Shown: one piece after another, positions 36,206 to 46,663 of the stretch
Layout of the letters: each line of letters begins with the position of its first letter
How positions within the stretch are numbered: the first letter of the stretch is position 1
NCBI RefSeq assembly: GCF_029869925.1
Contig: NZ_CP118605.1
Location: forward strand, 1,302,001 to 1,366,000
Direction: 5' to 3'
Origin: Microbulbifer bruguierae
GTDB lineage: Bacteria > Pseudomonadota > Gammaproteobacteria > Pseudomonadales > Cellvibrionaceae
DNA: 64,000 nucleotides
Position numbers and translations under genes: made by a program
Notes under the pieces: model-generated
What the model was told of the DNA's origin: nothing
Seen by the model: only the letters and a program-made list of their open reading frames with translations
The model's database searches: none

Positions 36206-37561
36206 ATGCTAAATACCCCGCCCGGAATCGCCTCCCCGCTTCCCACCGACGGAAAACCTGTCCTCACCGTCAGCGAGCTCAACCGGGAAGTGAAACACCT
36301 GCTGGAAGGCAGCGTGCCACTGTTGTGGGTAGGTGGCGAAATTTCCAATTTTGCCGCTCCTAGCTCCGGGCACTGGTACTTCACCCTCAAGGACGCTCGC
36401 GCCCAGGTGCGTTGCGCCATGTTCCGTGGACGCAACCGCAGCGTGCGCTTCCAGCCCGCTAACGGTCGTGAAGTACTGGCCCGGGCCAGAGTCAGCCTGT
36501 ATGAAGGGCGCGGCGAGTTCCAGTTGATCATCGAGCATTTGGAGGAGGCGGGCTTTGGCGCACTGATGCGCCAGCTGGAAGCCCTAAAAGCCAAGCTGCA
36601 GGCCGAGGGCCTGTTCGATCTGGAGCGCAAGAAGCCCCTGCCCTACTTGCCTGCCACCATCGGCATCATTACCTCGCCCACCGGTGCTGCGGTGCGGGAC
36701 ATGATCCAGGTGCTCGGCCGCCGCTACCCGGCCGCCCACATCGAACTGATTCCGGTTGCCGTACAAGGTCAGGGATCCGCGCGACAGATCGTCGAGGCCA
36801 TTGATCTGGCCGGGCGCCTGCGGCGCCACGACCTCCTGATCGTGGGCCGCGGCGGTGGCTCTCTGGAGGACCTCTGGTCCTTTAATGAGGAAATCGTAGC
36901 CCGTGCACTGGCCGCCTGCCCCATCCCCACCATTTCGGCGGTAGGACATGAAACCGACACGACCATTGCTGATCTGGTGGCGGACGTGCGCGCACCCACG
37001 CCCTCGGCGGCGGCGGAAATCGCCAGCGCCAATGCGGCAGCTCTCAGCGAGGAAATTGACAGCGCCCACCGGCGCCTGACCCGCGCAATGACGCTACAGC
37101 TACGTCATCTGCATCAGCAGGTACAGTTGATCAGCAACCGTATTCGCCACCCGAGGGAGCAGCTTCAGAATCGGGCCCAGCGCCTTGACCACCTGGAAAT
37201 GCGCCTTAAATCGGCCATCCGCAACAAGACGGTCGCCCGCGCCCAGCACCTCTCACAGCTGGAACGCGCTCTGACACACGTGCATCCGCAACATAGGATA
37301 GGGCGCGCACAGACCAGCCTGTCCCAACAACAACAGCGCCTGCACAAATCCATGCAGTTACTGCTGCAACACAAACGGGAACAGAGCCAGCACACAAGTC
37401 AGTTGTTGCACAGTGTCAGCCCTCTGGCCGTACTGGACCGCGGCTACGCCATTGTGCGCGACGATCAGCAACGGGTGATCCGCGATGCCAGCCAGGTCCG
37501 CTCTGGACAGCGCATCCATGCCAGGCTGGCCCAGGGTGACATTGCGGCGACGGTGGATTAA
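36206..37561 (+). CDS. xseA: Exodeoxyribonuclease VII large subunit
   Basis: Large subunit of the single-strand-specific nuclease involved in mismatch repair and processing of damaged DNA. The 451 residues have an N-terminal OB-fold (LTVSELNREVKHLLE, GEISNF, GHWYFTLKD), a catalytic domain with the family-typical TSPTGAAVRDM, GRGGGSLEDLWSFN and SAVGHETDTTIAD, and a long C-terminal coiled coil ending VLDRGYAIV. The frame stays open far upstream (to 34601) across the antisense of guaB; the ATG at 36206 is where homology begins. The ribosome site is weak. No xseB is seen nearby. Confidence 0.96.
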   Translation: MLNTPPGIASPLPTDGKPVLTVSELNREVKHLLEGSVPLLWVGGEISNFAAPSSGHWYFTLKDARAQVRCAMFRGRNRSVRFQPANGREVLARARVSLYEGRGEFQLIIEHLEEAGFGALMRQLEALKAKLQAEGLFDLERKKPLPYLPATIGIITSPTGAAVRDMIQVLGRRYPAAHIELIPVAVQGQGSARQIVEAIDLAGRLRRHDLLIVGRGGGSLEDLWSFNEEIVARALAACPIPTISAVGHETDTTIADLVADVRAPTPSAAAEIASANAAALSEEIDSAHRRLTRAMTLQLRHLHQQVQLISNRIRHPREQLQNRAQRLDHLEMRLKSAIRNKTVARAQHLSQLERALTHVHPQHRIGRAQTSLSQQQQRLHKSMQLLLQHKREQSQHTSQLLHSVSPLAVLDRGYAIVRDDQQRVIRDASQVRSGQRIHARLAQGDIAATVD

Positions 37562-37591
37562 TTACCCAAACACCACTACCCGGTAACTGCG

Positions 37592-38572
37592 TCAGGAGAG
37601 GGTCAGCACTATCTTGCCAATGTGCTGACTCGACTCCATCAGCCGGTGTGCTTCGACAACCGATTGCAGCGGAAAAGTAGCCGCTATCTGGGGCGCGATT
37701 TTGCCGGCGGCAATCAGAGGCCACACCTGCGACTCCAGGTCACGGGCGATTTTTGCTTTCACCTCCGGTGGCTGCGGACGCAGGGTTGAGCCGGTAAGCG
37801 TCAGCCGCTTCAACATTACCGGCAACAAATTCACTTCGACTTTGGCACCGGCAAGAAACGCAATATTGACGATGCGACCATCCTTCGCCGCACACTGGAT
37901 ATTGCGCTCTACGTAACCACCGCCAACCATATCCAGAATGACATCTGCCCCATTGCCATCGGTGGCTTGATTGATAACCTCGACAAAATCTTCTTCACGA
38001 TAATTGATTCCGCGCTCGGCCCCGAGCTTCTCACAGGCCGCGCATTTATCTGCGCTACCTGCGGTGGCAAATACCCGAGCACCGAGACTGGCCGCAATCT
38101 GAATAGCGGCAGTGCCAATACCGGAAGAACCGCCATGGACCAGCAGGGTCTCCCCCGCCTTCAGGTGTGCCCGGTGGAGTAAATTGCTCCACACGGTAAA
38201 AAAAGTTTCCGGCAGTGCTGCCGCCTCAACCTCGGTCAAACCATCGGGGACAGGCAGGCACTGCCCTGCGGGTGCCACCGCATATTCCGCGTAGCCTCCG
38301 CCATTGGTCAGCGCACATACACGATCGCCCACTTGCCAACGGCTGACACCATCGCCGATTGCGGTTACCTCACCCGCCACCTCTAACCCGAGTATCGGAG
38401 AGGCGCCCGGCGGCGGCGGATAAAAGCCTGCACGCTGTACAATATCCGGGCGGTTAACACCCGCCGCGGCAACCCGGATCAATACCTCACCCGCGCCCGG
38501 CTCCGGCCTGTGGCCTTCCGCCAGCACCATGCTTTCCGGGCCACCGTACTCCGGCAGATCGATATAGCGCAT
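37592..38572 (-). CDS. NAD(P)H quinone oxidoreductase, PIG3 family
   Basis: Zinc-independent medium-chain reductase of 326 residues, expected to reduce quinones with NADPH. It has an N-terminal GroES-like domain ([18 protein letters not shown]), the Rossmann motif [15 protein letters not shown], and the PIG3-type sequence [17 protein letters not shown] (in part). No zinc-binding cysteines are present. The start is the ATG at 38572 with a GGGGAG site; the frame is open to 38605 but the added residues are not family-like. It converges on xseA across 30 bases. Confidence 0.92.
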   Translation of the reverse strand: MRYIDLPEYGGPESMVLAEGHRPEPGAGEVLIRVAAAGVNRPDIVQRAGFYPPPPGASPILGLEVAGEVTAIGDGVSRWQVGDRVCALTNGGGYAEYAVAPAGQCLPVPDGLTEVEAAALPETFFTVWSNLLHRAHLKAGETLLVHGGSSGIGTAAIQIAASLGARVFATAGSADKCAACEKLGAERGINYREEDFVEVINQATDGNGADVILDMVGGGYVERNIQCAAKDGRIVNIAFLAGAKVEVNLLPVMLKRLTLTGSTLRPQPPEVKAKIARDLESQVWPLIAAGKIAPQIAATFPLQSVVEAHRLMESSQHIGKIVLTLS

Positions 38573-38629
38573 ACAGTTACTCCCCGATGTAAACAACGAT
38601 TGCAAATGAACTGGGGGAGATCCTACAAC

Positions 38630-38654
38630 AAAAAAAGCCCGGCTGGGCCGGGCT
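38630..38654 (-). terminator. Intrinsic terminator of the TonB receptor gene
   Basis: On the minus strand an 8-base-pair stem AGCCCGGC/GCCGGGCT (38654-38647 with 38643-38636), with a three-base loop, is followed by seven T residues (38636-38630). It lies 31 bases after the receptor gene's stop. Confidence 0.88.
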
Positions 38655-38684
38655 AAGCAAAGCTTGGAGGAGGTGAGGTAACGC

Positions 38685-40976
38685 TTAGATTTCGTAATTC
38701 AACTCAATGCCGACAATGCGTCCGCGATTGAGCGGTGTGAAGCTGGCCCCCACACCCCCAATGGTTTCGGGAAGCTGCGTGTCATTACCTTCGCTGACTT
38801 CATCCAGCATGTTCTTGCCAAACAATGCCACGCGATAATTGCCGGCATCCGGAGTGATTCCGATACTGAAGTCCACCATTTCCACCTCGCTTAACATCCC
38901 CCGATTGTCTTCGGTGTAGGCAGAGGCGTCGCGGTGGTTGTAGTTAAGACGGGAAGTCAAGGTACCCCAACTGCCGAGCTGAAGGTCGTGCACCATACCC
39001 ACCCCATAGGTCCAGGGGGCGAGACGGGGAATTTCCAGCGCATAATCCGCAGAATCCACCACCCCATCAGTACCACTGATATCCAGCCAGATATCATCGT
39101 ACTCACCATCGACATAACCCACATTCATGGTCAGCAGAAGATTGTCGGTAGCCGCCGCCATCATTTCGAATTCAGCGCCGCGAATGGTGGCGTCAGCGGT
39201 GTTGCGGATCAACTGGGTAACACCGGATATTGCGTTGGGCAGATTCAACTCCCGCTGCATATCCTCGATGGTATTGTGGAACAGCGCCATATTGGCCTTG
39301 ACCCGGCCGCCGAGCCATTGCGCCTTGCTGCCGATCTCGAAACTGTTCTGCTCTTCCTGATCGGTCGGCCCTGGGAGATAGGGCAATCCGTTGCTGGGGT
39401 CAACCCCGGTATTGCGCATGTTATAGCCGCCGCTGCGGAAACCCTTGGTCCATACCGCATAGGCTTGAGCAGAGTCACTCAGCAACCATTGCAAGCCCAC
39501 TTTGGGGGTAAATGCGCTCCACTCTTCGCTATCCGAAAAATCGTAAGCAGAGCAACCATCTCTATCACAGCCATTGCTGGGAAGAATGGTGGCGATATCC
39601 GCTGACTTATCTTCTTTTGAATAGCGACCGCCTAGTGTGAGCACCCAGGATTCATTTAGGTCAATATCTGCCTGGGTAAAGACTCCAACGGCCTTGTGAT
39701 CTTGCACACCACCGCCTGCCATCAACAAAGAGCCGCCGGAAAAGCTACGCTGCTCGATATATTCCAGGTCCTGGCTAAACCAGTAGAGGCCAGTAGTGAT
39801 AGCGGCGGCACCAAAGCGGCCGGAATAACGCAGTTCATTGCTGAGCTGACTCTGGTCGATCAAACTGTAAGAGTGGAAAATATGAATCGGTAAGGAATCG
39901 ATATCCCCTTCACCGTCAGTTTCATAACTCCGCCACGCCAGTACATTGGTGATGGTACCATTGCCAAAGGCGACGTCCTGATTGTACTCGGCAATCGCCT
40001 GGCTCCAGTCGGTATCCGCCCAACCTTCCTCATCGATTGCCAGCTCAAAAGAGTCTTCACTGTTGTCCCAGTCGGTGACCCCAACCGACGCAGCAAATGC
40101 CTGGGCGCTGGCACCCCGGTTTTGCCCGGTAGGGCCGTCTGCATCCACATGGCCTTTTTCCATACGCACGATCAGATCGGCGGACTCACCCATCTCGACG
40201 GTGAAACTGGGGCGCACAAACCAGGTAGTGGAAGCACCCAGATTGTCATTGCCGGTGGCCTTGTTTTCAAACCAGCCCTGGTCATCGCTATAGTAAGCCG
40301 TGAGTCGTCCATTGACGTTTTCACTGATCTGGCCAGAAATCGTTCCCGCCAGATTGGTTTCCTCTTGTGCGGTGGTGGAAAAGCGTACCTTGCTGGTGAA
40401 CTCTTCCGTGGGTTTCGCCGTTTTGACAACGACCGCACCGCCGGTAACATTGCGCCCAAACAGCAAGCCCTGAGGGCCACGCAATACCTCGATACCCTCC
40501 AGATCAAACAGATCCAGAATTACTCCGGCATTGATGCCCATGTACATACCATCCACAAATACACCCACCGTGGGATCGATGGAGGGGATGGAACTGCTGA
40601 CCCCGAGGCCGCGCACGGTGAAGTTGGCGGTACTTTTAATGGTCCCGGCATCATCCATCTGCACATTGGGCATCTTGAAGGCGAGGCTTTCCAGATCGCG
40701 GGTCTGCAGCGCTTCCAGCTGATCCGAAGAGTAGGCTGTAGCCGCAATCGGCACGTCCTGTAGCCTCTCAGCATCGCCGCGCTTACGGGCAACAACCTGC
40801 ACTTCTTCCAGCAGGGTGCTGACCGAATTCTCCGCGGCCTGAACGCTGCCTACACCACAGGCGAGCGACATGGCAGCAACAGAACAGGCAGAGGACAACG
40901 CCAGCTTTTTGCTCGTTGCAGCAGATTTATTCCATTGAAAGGGGGTTGGTGTGAAAGCGTCAAATGGGCTTCCCAT
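38685..40976 (-). CDS. TonB-dependent outer-membrane receptor
   Basis: Energy-coupled outer-membrane importer of about 763 residues. A signal peptide ends near VQAAENS, a TonB-box-like [10 protein letters not shown] follows, then a plug domain ([33 protein letters not shown] in part, [12 protein letters not shown]) and a 22-strand barrel to the C-terminus ([12 protein letters not shown]). The plug wording is that of the large receptor group seen in marine and sphingomonad-like bacteria for organic substrates, not of a well-known siderophore receptor, and no Fur box precedes it. The ATG at 40976 has a GGAGAG site. The two acyl-CoA dehydrogenase genes lie divergently 684 bases away, so a lipid- or sterol-like ligand is possible but unproven. 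Confidence 0.93.
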   Translation of the reverse strand: MGSPFDAFTPTPFQWNKSAATSKKLALSSACSVAAMSLACGVGSVQAAENSVSTLLEEVQVVARKRGDAERLQDVPIAATAYSSDQLEALQTRDLESLAFKMPNVQMDDAGTIKSTANFTVRGLGVSSSIPSIDPTVGVFVDGMYMGINAGVILDLFDLEGIEVLRGPQGLLFGRNVTGGAVVVKTAKPTEEFTSKVRFSTTAQEETNLAGTISGQISENVNGRLTAYYSDDQGWFENKATGNDNLGASTTWFVRPSFTVEMGESADLIVRMEKGHVDADGPTGQNRGASAQAFAASVGVTDWDNSEDSFELAIDEEGWADTDWSQAIAEYNQDVAFGNGTITNVLAWRSYETDGEGDIDSLPIHIFHSYSLIDQSQLSNELRYSGRFGAAAITTGLYWFSQDLEYIEQRSFSGGSLLMAGGGVQDHKAVGVFTQADIDLNESWVLTLGGRYSKEDKSADIATILPSNGCDRDGCSAYDFSDSEEWSAFTPKVGLQWLLSDSAQAYAVWTKGFRSGGYNMRNTGVDPSNGLPYLPGPTDQEEQNSFEIGSKAQWLGGRVKANMALFHNTIEDMQRELNLPNAISGVTQLIRNTADATIRGAEFEMMAAATDNLLLTMNVGYVDGEYDDIWLDISGTDGVVDSADYALEIPRLAPWTYGVGMVHDLQLGSWGTLTSRLNYNHRDASAYTEDNRGMLSEVEMVDFSIGITPDAGNYRVALFGKNMLDEVSEGNDTQLPETIGGVGASFTPLNRGRIVGIELNYEI

Positions 40977-41660
40977 ATTTTCTCTCCATTGCACTAAGTT
41001 ATTTTTATGTAATTTCCAGCAACAGAAACACCGCGACCGGTACAACCTGTTCGTCGTTTGTCTAAGCAGACGATCCGATCAGCAACCGCGCTGTTTTCTG
41101 CCGGCCACCATACTCTGGCGCCGACAGCGGAAAGACTACTAGAGGTTTTTCCGTTACAAAAGTGAAACTTTCCGAGTAACTTGTTCCGGTTTTGTCGCGC
41201 CAGACAAACCGTATCCAGAGAAAGATAGTCGCAAAAACGGCCGAGCAAACATGACTTCATCGTCACACATAACATTCCCGAGCGTTTGTTTCCGAAATTC
41301 TCCAAAACACGGCTTACCCTGACGACCGGCAACCGGTTGATCCTTTTGGTAACAACTTCACTATCCACAAATGGACTTGGCCACACCGACGAGTTTGTTC
41401 CGCCTGTCCGAGCGGTGCCATAACCTCACCGGTAAAGTTTTGTCGGGTTCCATCTCTCCAGCAGGGGAAATTTCGCAACCCGGGTAAAACCTGTTTACCC
41501 ACCCCCCCCTCAAAAGCGGCGGCATTGCCATACTGCAATCTTCAGACGCAGTCCTCCGCCCCACCATTACCCCAGTGGTAGTGGTGTGGGCCGGATGCCC
41601 GGACCATTCTTTACCTCCCGGAAAAACCAACCAGAAAACAGTCTCGGGAGACAACTAACG
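40977..41660. other. Long divergent intergenic region
   Basis: This 684-base gap between the TonB receptor (minus) and the first acyl-CoA dehydrogenase (plus) must hold both promoters. A 19-base palindrome (separate entry) is the only distinct operator-like site. Short open frames here lack ribosome sites and family resemblance. No RNA gene was recognised. Confidence 0.5.
41482..41500. promoter_or_regulatory. Operator-like palindrome upstream of acyl-CoA dehydrogenase genes
   Basis: GGGTAAAACCTGTTTACCC is a perfect inverted repeat of 7-base arms (GGGTAAA/TTTACCC) around five bases. Such symmetry suits a dimeric repressor, for example of the TetR type that often controls fatty-acid genes. It lies about 160 bases upstream of the GTG at 41661. 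No regulator gene is adjacent. Confidence 0.4.
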
Positions 41661-42860
41661 GTGAACAGCGAGTACACACCAAAAGAACAGGAATTTCGCG
41701 CGGAGGTGAGAGAGTTTCTTCAGGAAAACCTGCCACAGGATATCCGCAGAAAAACCTTACTGGGCATGCACCTGAACAAAGACGACTGCGTGCGCTGGCA
41801 GAAAATCCTACACAAGAAGGGCTGGGCCGCGGTGAACTGGCCGGAGAAATTCGGCGGCACCGGCTGGAGCGCCAGTGAAAAAAATATTTTCGAAACCGAG
41901 TGCGCCCTCGCCGGCGCGCCGGAGGTTATCCCCTTCGGCATGAAAATGGTTGCACCGGTGATATTCACTTTCGGCAACGAAGAGCAGCAACAGCGCTTTC
42001 TTCCAGATATTCTCGCCAGCAACGTATGGTGGTGTCAGGGTTACTCAGAACCCAATGCGGGTTCCGATCTCGCTGCGCTCAAAACCACCGCCCGCCGCGA
42101 CGGCGATTACTACATCGTCAACGGTACCAAAACCTGGACCACGCTGGCCCAGTATGCGGACTGGATTTTCTGCCTGGTACGTACCGGCGAGCCGGGTGAA
42201 AAAAACCAGAAAGCCATCAGTTTTTTACTGATCGATATGCGCAGCCCGGGTATCAGCCTGTCGCCGATACTTACGCTGGATGGCTACCGGGAAATCAACG
42301 AAGTGCACTTCGACAATGTACGTGTCCCCGTGGCAAATCGCATTGGCGAAGAAGGCAAAGGCTGGACTTACGCCAAGGTACTGCTCACCCACGAACGTAC
42401 CAATATCGCCCGGGTTGCTCACTCCCGCTGCCAGCTGCAACGAGCCCGGGACCTCGCCAGTGCGACCAGCGACGGCGACGGAACCCTGATGGACAATGCG
42501 GTGTTCGCGCACAAATTCGCCGAAATTGAAATCGAGCTTCTGGCCCTGGAGTACACCGAACTGCGCACCCTGGACGCCATCCGCACCGGTCAGGCGCCCG
42601 GCCCGGAATCCTCGATATTGAAAATCAAGGGCACCGAACTGGCTCAGGCCATCGACGAACTGCATGCAGAAATTGCGGCCTGTAGCGGCATGCCCTACGT
42701 GCCCTGGCAACTGGAAGAGGAATTTGAAGGAGACACGGTCGGCAGTGACTCAGCCGTAAACAGCTGGCTGCGCTATTTCAACAATCGAAAATCATCCATT
42801 TACGGCGGCAGTAACGAAATTCAGAAAAATATCATTTGCAAGGCCGTACTGGGCCTGTAA
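41661..42860 (+). CDS. Acyl-CoA dehydrogenase
   Basis: FAD enzyme introducing an alpha-beta double bond into an acyl-CoA. The 399-residue product has the N-terminal helical domain, the flavin-binding middle domain (WCQGYSEPNAGSDLAALKT, TKTWTT) and the C-terminal helical domain ending SSIYGGSNEIQKNI. The longer branched style (VIFTFGNEEQQQRFLPDI) matches the subfamily paired with a second dehydrogenase in steroid or branched-chain degradation, where two different subunits form a heterotetramer. The GTG start at 41661 follows GGGAG; an ATG at 41586 in the same frame adds non-homologous residues. The next gene follows after 15 bases. Confidence 0.9.
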   Translation: MNSEYTPKEQEFRAEVREFLQENLPQDIRRKTLLGMHLNKDDCVRWQKILHKKGWAAVNWPEKFGGTGWSASEKNIFETECALAGAPEVIPFGMKMVAPVIFTFGNEEQQQRFLPDILASNVWWCQGYSEPNAGSDLAALKTTARRDGDYYIVNGTKTWTTLAQYADWIFCLVRTGEPGEKNQKAISFLLIDMRSPGISLSPILTLDGYREINEVHFDNVRVPVANRIGEEGKGWTYAKVLLTHERTNIARVAHSRCQLQRARDLASATSDGDGTLMDNAVFAHKFAEIEIELLALEYTELRTLDAIRTGQAPGPESSILKIKGTELAQAIDELHAEIAACSGMPYVPWQLEEEFEGDTVGSDSAVNSWLRYFNNRKSSIYGGSNEIQKNIICKAVLGL

Positions 42861-42875
42861 CCGGAGAACGCAGAT

Positions 42876-44009
42876 ATGGATTTTTCATTCAGCGAAGAAC
42901 AAGTGCTACTGCGGGACAGCGTGGCCCGCTTTATTCGCCAGGACTACACCTTCGAGTTACGGCAGAAAACCGTTACCGGCAATGAACCATTCAATCGCGC
43001 CCACTGGCAACAGTTTGCGGAGCTCGGCTGGCTGCTGGTGCCATTCAACGAAGAAGACGGCGGGCTCGGGGGCAGTGCCGTGGATCTGATGCTGGTGATG
43101 GAGGAATTCGGTAAAGGAATGGTGGTAGAACCGCTGCTCGCCAGCGCGGTACTCGCAGGCGGCTTGATCGCAGAGTGCGGCTCAGCCGCGCAGAAAAGCG
43201 ACTGGCTACTCCCGATGATGGAAGGACATTTGCAGCTGGCGTTCGCCTACGCCGAATCCCAAAGCCGGTTCGATCCAGGCAATATCGCCACTCGCGCAGT
43301 CGCCGATGGCGATCACTACCTGCTCAGCGGCCATAAAACGGTGGTGCTGAACGGCGCCGCCGCGGATGTTCTGGTGGTATCCGCGAACATTGGACAGGAA
43401 GGGGAGCCCGCCGTCAGTCTGTTAGTGGTGGATGCCGCAGCGCCCGGAATCAAGCGCAACAGCTATAAAACCGTCGACGGACACAATGCCGCAGAGATCT
43501 ACTTCGATCAGGTACTCGTGCCCCGGGCAAACCTGTTAGGTAAAGAAGGCGAGGCCCTGCCGGCCATCGAAAAAATCATCGACCGCGCCACCCTGGCCAT
43601 CTGTGCCGAAGCCGTGGGGGCGATGGAAAGCGCGCTGGAAAAAACACTTGAGTACACCAAAACCCGCAAACAGTTCGGTGTGAGTATTGCCAGTTTTCAG
43701 GCTCTGCAGCACCGCATGGCGGATATGTTTATCGAGTGCCAGCAAGCCAGATCCATTCTGATGATGGCGGCTATGGTCCTGGATACAAATGGCGGTACCG
43801 CTCCCGGCGCAATATCCGCAGCCAAGAGCCGTATCGGCAAGGCCGCGCGTCATGTGGGCCAGGAAGCGGTGCAGCTGCACGGGGGTATCGGCGTTACCGA
43901 TGAGCTGGATGTGGCGCATCTGTTCAAGCGACTGACCAGCATCCAGTACCTGTTCGGAAGCACCGATTACCACACCCGGCGGTTTATCGACAGCCGCATC
44001 AACAACTAA
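42876..44009 (+). CDS. Acyl-CoA dehydrogenase, second subunit-like
   Basis: A 377-residue acyl-CoA dehydrogenase homologue that starts directly at the family fold (MDFSFSEEQVLLRDS). The flavin region (FAYAESQSRF, LSGHKTVVLNGAAADVLVV in part) and the C-terminal QLHGGIGVTDELDVAHLFKR are visible. Residues differ from the first enzyme at the usual catalytic and FAD positions, so one of the pair may be structural. Such tandem unlike dehydrogenases form alpha2-beta2 enzymes in actinobacterial and proteobacterial sterol or side-chain degradation. The gene is 15 bases downstream of the first and shares its operon. Confidence 0.9.
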   Translation: MDFSFSEEQVLLRDSVARFIRQDYTFELRQKTVTGNEPFNRAHWQQFAELGWLLVPFNEEDGGLGGSAVDLMLVMEEFGKGMVVEPLLASAVLAGGLIAECGSAAQKSDWLLPMMEGHLQLAFAYAESQSRFDPGNIATRAVADGDHYLLSGHKTVVLNGAAADVLVVSANIGQEGEPAVSLLVVDAAAPGIKRNSYKTVDGHNAAEIYFDQVLVPRANLLGKEGEALPAIEKIIDRATLAICAEAVGAMESALEKTLEYTKTRKQFGVSIASFQALQHRMADMFIECQQARSILMMAAMVLDTNGGTAPGAISAAKSRIGKAARHVGQEAVQLHGGIGVTDELDVAHLFKRLTSIQYLFGSTDYHTRRFIDSRINN

Positions 44010-44022
44010 ACCGCGAGTAAAA

Positions 44023-44670
44023 TCATGGACTGAGTCGCTCAATCTGCCACTCACCACCGTCCAGCGCGCGGTAGACAAAACGGTCGTGCAGACGCGAAGC
44101 ACGCCCCTGCCAGAACTCTACCGCGTGAGGGATCACGCGGTAGCCCCCCCAGAACTCGGGCCGCGGCACTTCCTTGCCGTCAAATTTCTGCTGGTACTCG
44201 GCAAATTTGTCTTCCAGTACCTGACGGGAAACAATGGCATCGCTCTGATGGGACGCCCAGGCCGCGACCTGGCTGTCGCGGGGGCGAGAGCGGAAGTAGT
44301 CGTCGGCTTCGGCGTCCGTCAGCAACTCAGCCTTCCCACGCACGATGACCTGACGCTCGAGAAAATGCCAGGGGAACAGCAGCGACACCTTGGGGTTGGC
44401 GGTGATGTCCCAGGCTTTCTGGCTCTTCAGGTTGGTATAAAAAACAAAGCCGCGTTCATCAAAGCCTTTCAACAACACAATGCGCTGGGATGGCTGGCCA
44501 CTGGCATCGGCCGTGCTCAGGCACATGGCACTGGGGTCGGAAATATCCGCCTCGACCAGCTCCTGCAACCACCCCCGAAACTGAGTGATCGGATCATCCG
44601 CCAGATCGCCGCGCTGCAATCCCCCCTGCAGATATTCTCGCCGCCACTGATCAATTTCCATCGCTGTCAT
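44023..44670 (-). CDS. pdxH: Pyridoxamine/pyridoxine 5'-phosphate oxidase
   Basis: FMN enzyme that makes pyridoxal phosphate. The 215 residues (E. coli 218) show the hallmark segments PSQRIVLLKGFDERGFVFYT (in part), FPWHFLERQVIVRG, SHQSDAIVSRQVLE, PEFWGGYRVIP and the closing RLHDRFVYR. It converges on the acyl-CoA dehydrogenase gene with a 13-base gap. Confidence 0.96.
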   Translation of the reverse strand: MTAMEIDQWRREYLQGGLQRGDLADDPITQFRGWLQELVEADISDPSAMCLSTADASGQPSQRIVLLKGFDERGFVFYTNLKSQKAWDITANPKVSLLFPWHFLERQVIVRGKAELLTDAEADDYFRSRPRDSQVAAWASHQSDAIVSRQVLEDKFAEYQQKFDGKEVPRPEFWGGYRVIPHAVEFWQGRASRLHDRFVYRALDGGEWQIERLSP

Positions 44671-44893
44671 ACCCCTTTATCCATTCTAAAAACCAATTTC
44701 CAGATTTCCCGGCAAGTTTACGCAGTTGCGTGCCAATTCCCAATCCGCGCAATTTTCTCTCTTTTTCCCGGGGACTACACTCAATTTTCCTGCGTATTCC
44801 GCTCCACAAGCGCAGACTCTGCGGACGCTTGCAGCGCCTGGTGACGGCGGATAGGCTCGGTGCAAATTCGATAACGATGAAAGAGCTTGCCCC

Positions 44894-46543
44894 ATGCACG
44901 GAACGGATCCGCAATGCACTGATCAGCAGCCGCCCCGCCCCAGTACCGGTCCCAGCTGCGCACAGGTTCTGATGCACCTGCTGCGCCAGTACCACATCGA
45001 TACGGTCTTCGGTATTCCCGGCGTACACACCATTGAACTCTACCGCGGCCTGCCCGGCAGCGGCTTGACCCATATCACTCCACGCCACGAACAGGGCGCC
45101 GCCTTTATGGCAGATGGCTACGCCCGCGCCAGTGGCAAGCCCGGTGTGTGTTTCCTGATCACCGGCCCTGGCGTTACCAACGCCGCCACCGCCATGGCCC
45201 AGGCCTGGTCCGACTCTGTCCCCATGCTGGTGATCAGCGCGGTGAATCGCCGCGAGGATCTGGGGATGGGGCGCGGGCGATTACACGAACTGCCTCGGCA
45301 GCAGGATGTCAGCCGGGGGTTCTGTATCTGGCAACATACGCTGACCAGTGCCGAACAATTACCGGATGTGCTGGCGCGGGCTTTCCAGATGATGGTTGGC
45401 GGGCGCCCGGGGCCGGTACATATCGAAATTCCTGTCGACCTTTTTCCGGCCCCCATGCCGGGAGTGCTGACGGATTACCGGGCGGCGCCGGCACCGGTCC
45501 TGCCCGCAGCCAGCGCCGATGCTATCGCCAGCGCCGCCAAATGGCTCAGCAAGGCACGAAATCCCGTCATCCTGGTCGGCGGCGGCGCCCAGCAGTGCGG
45601 TGCAGCCTGTACCGCACTGGCGGAAAAACTTGCCGCGCCCGTATTTCTGTCGCTGGCAGCAAAAGGCATCGTCGACGAGCGCCACCCCCTGTGCGGCGGC
45701 GCCAACCTGAGTTTCAGCGATGTGCGCGCGCGCATTGAAAACGCCGATGTGGTCCTCGCCGTTGCCACCGAACTGGCGGAAACGGATCGCAACCTGGTCC
45801 GCGACAACTATCGTTTTAGCGGCAAATTGATTCGCGTGGATATCGACCCGGCGCAACTGGTGTGCAACGCCACCCCGGATCTCGCCATCTGTGCCGATGC
45901 CTGCGCGGTAGTGCAGCAGTTGTGTGATGCGTTACCCGCAGGCGACCAACAACGCCAGCAGCAGGTCGCCAGCGATGTCGCGGCATTAATCCGCGATTGT
46001 CGCAATGAATGGTGGACCGGTTCCGAAGAGCGTTTCCCCTGGGTCCAGGTGCTGCGGGAAGCCCTGCCGGCAGACGGCATTCTGGTGACCGACTCCACCC
46101 AGCTTGCCTACAACACCAACCACGCCCTGCCCCTGTACCACCCCCGCAGCCATATCACCTGCACCACTGGCTACGGCACCCTCGGCTTTGCGCTGCCCGC
46201 GGCCATCGGCGCGCGCCTGGCAAGCACGCGCCCGGTCGTTGGCCTGATCGGCGACGGCGGCATCATGTTCACCCTGGGCGAACTGGCGGCGGCGGTGGAA
46301 CAGCAGCTGCCGCTGCCGATTCTGGTCTGGAACAACAGCGGCTACGGCGAAATTCGTGATTTCATGGATGAGGCTGCGGTACCGCAGGAAGGCGTCAATC
46401 TGCACGCCCCGGACTTTGTCGCCCTCGCCCGCGCCTTCGGCGCCGAGGGTTGCCGTATCGACAAGCCGGAACAATTGAGCGCAGCGGTGGCCGAGGCGTT
46501 TGCGCGCAAGGGCCCGACTCTGATTGAAATCACCGCGCCCTGA
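44894..46543 (+). CDS. aruI: ThDP-dependent decarboxylase, probable 5-guanidino-2-oxopentanoate decarboxylase
   Basis: Acetolactate-synthase-like enzyme of 549 residues. The catalytic Glu is at 66 (RHEQGAAFMADGYAR), the middle domain follows, and the ThDP motif runs from GDGG to NN (about 450-480: GDGGIMFTLGEL ... LVWNNSGYGEI). The opening FGIPGVHTIELYRGL is the wording of AruI, which decarboxylates 2-ketoarginine to 4-guanidinobutyraldehyde in the arginine transaminase pathway. The aldehyde dehydrogenase gene immediately downstream suits that chemistry. No arginine transaminase gene (aruH) is adjacent, so the assignment is probable rather than certain. Confidence 0.82.
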   Translation: MHGTDPQCTDQQPPRPSTGPSCAQVLMHLLRQYHIDTVFGIPGVHTIELYRGLPGSGLTHITPRHEQGAAFMADGYARASGKPGVCFLITGPGVTNAATAMAQAWSDSVPMLVISAVNRREDLGMGRGRLHELPRQQDVSRGFCIWQHTLTSAEQLPDVLARAFQMMVGGRPGPVHIEIPVDLFPAPMPGVLTDYRAAPAPVLPAASADAIASAAKWLSKARNPVILVGGGAQQCGAACTALAEKLAAPVFLSLAAKGIVDERHPLCGGANLSFSDVRARIENADVVLAVATELAETDRNLVRDNYRFSGKLIRVDIDPAQLVCNATPDLAICADACAVVQQLCDALPAGDQQRQQQVASDVAALIRDCRNEWWTGSEERFPWVQVLREALPADGILVTDSTQLAYNTNHALPLYHPRSHITCTTGYGTLGFALPAAIGARLASTRPVVGLIGDGGIMFTLGELAAAVEQQLPLPILVWNNSGYGEIRDFMDEAAVPQEGVNLHAPDFVALARAFGAEGCRIDKPEQLSAAVAEAFARKGPTLIEITAP

Positions 46544-46565
46544 ATCGGCGCCTGCGCCTTGGACT

Positions 46566-46631
46566 GTAGGAGCCTGCTTGCAGGCGAACCGGGCAGTGCT
46601 CCGAATCGTTCGCCTGCAAGCAGGCTCCTAC
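46566..46631. repeat. REP-like element with perfect 24-base inverted arms
   Basis: Arms at 46566-46589 and 46608-46631 (starting GTAGGAGCCTGCTTGCAGG) are exact reverse complements over 24 bases around an 18-base loop. Each arm itself contains a smaller palindrome (GCCTGCTTGCAGGC). Sequences of this type are dispersed REP elements in pseudomonads and marine gammaproteobacteria; a near copy lies at 60244-60287. It sits between the decarboxylase and dehydrogenase genes and may stabilise or attenuate the upstream message. Confidence 0.88.
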
Positions 46632-46663
46632 AGACGAAACACAGAAAACGCGGAATAAACCCC

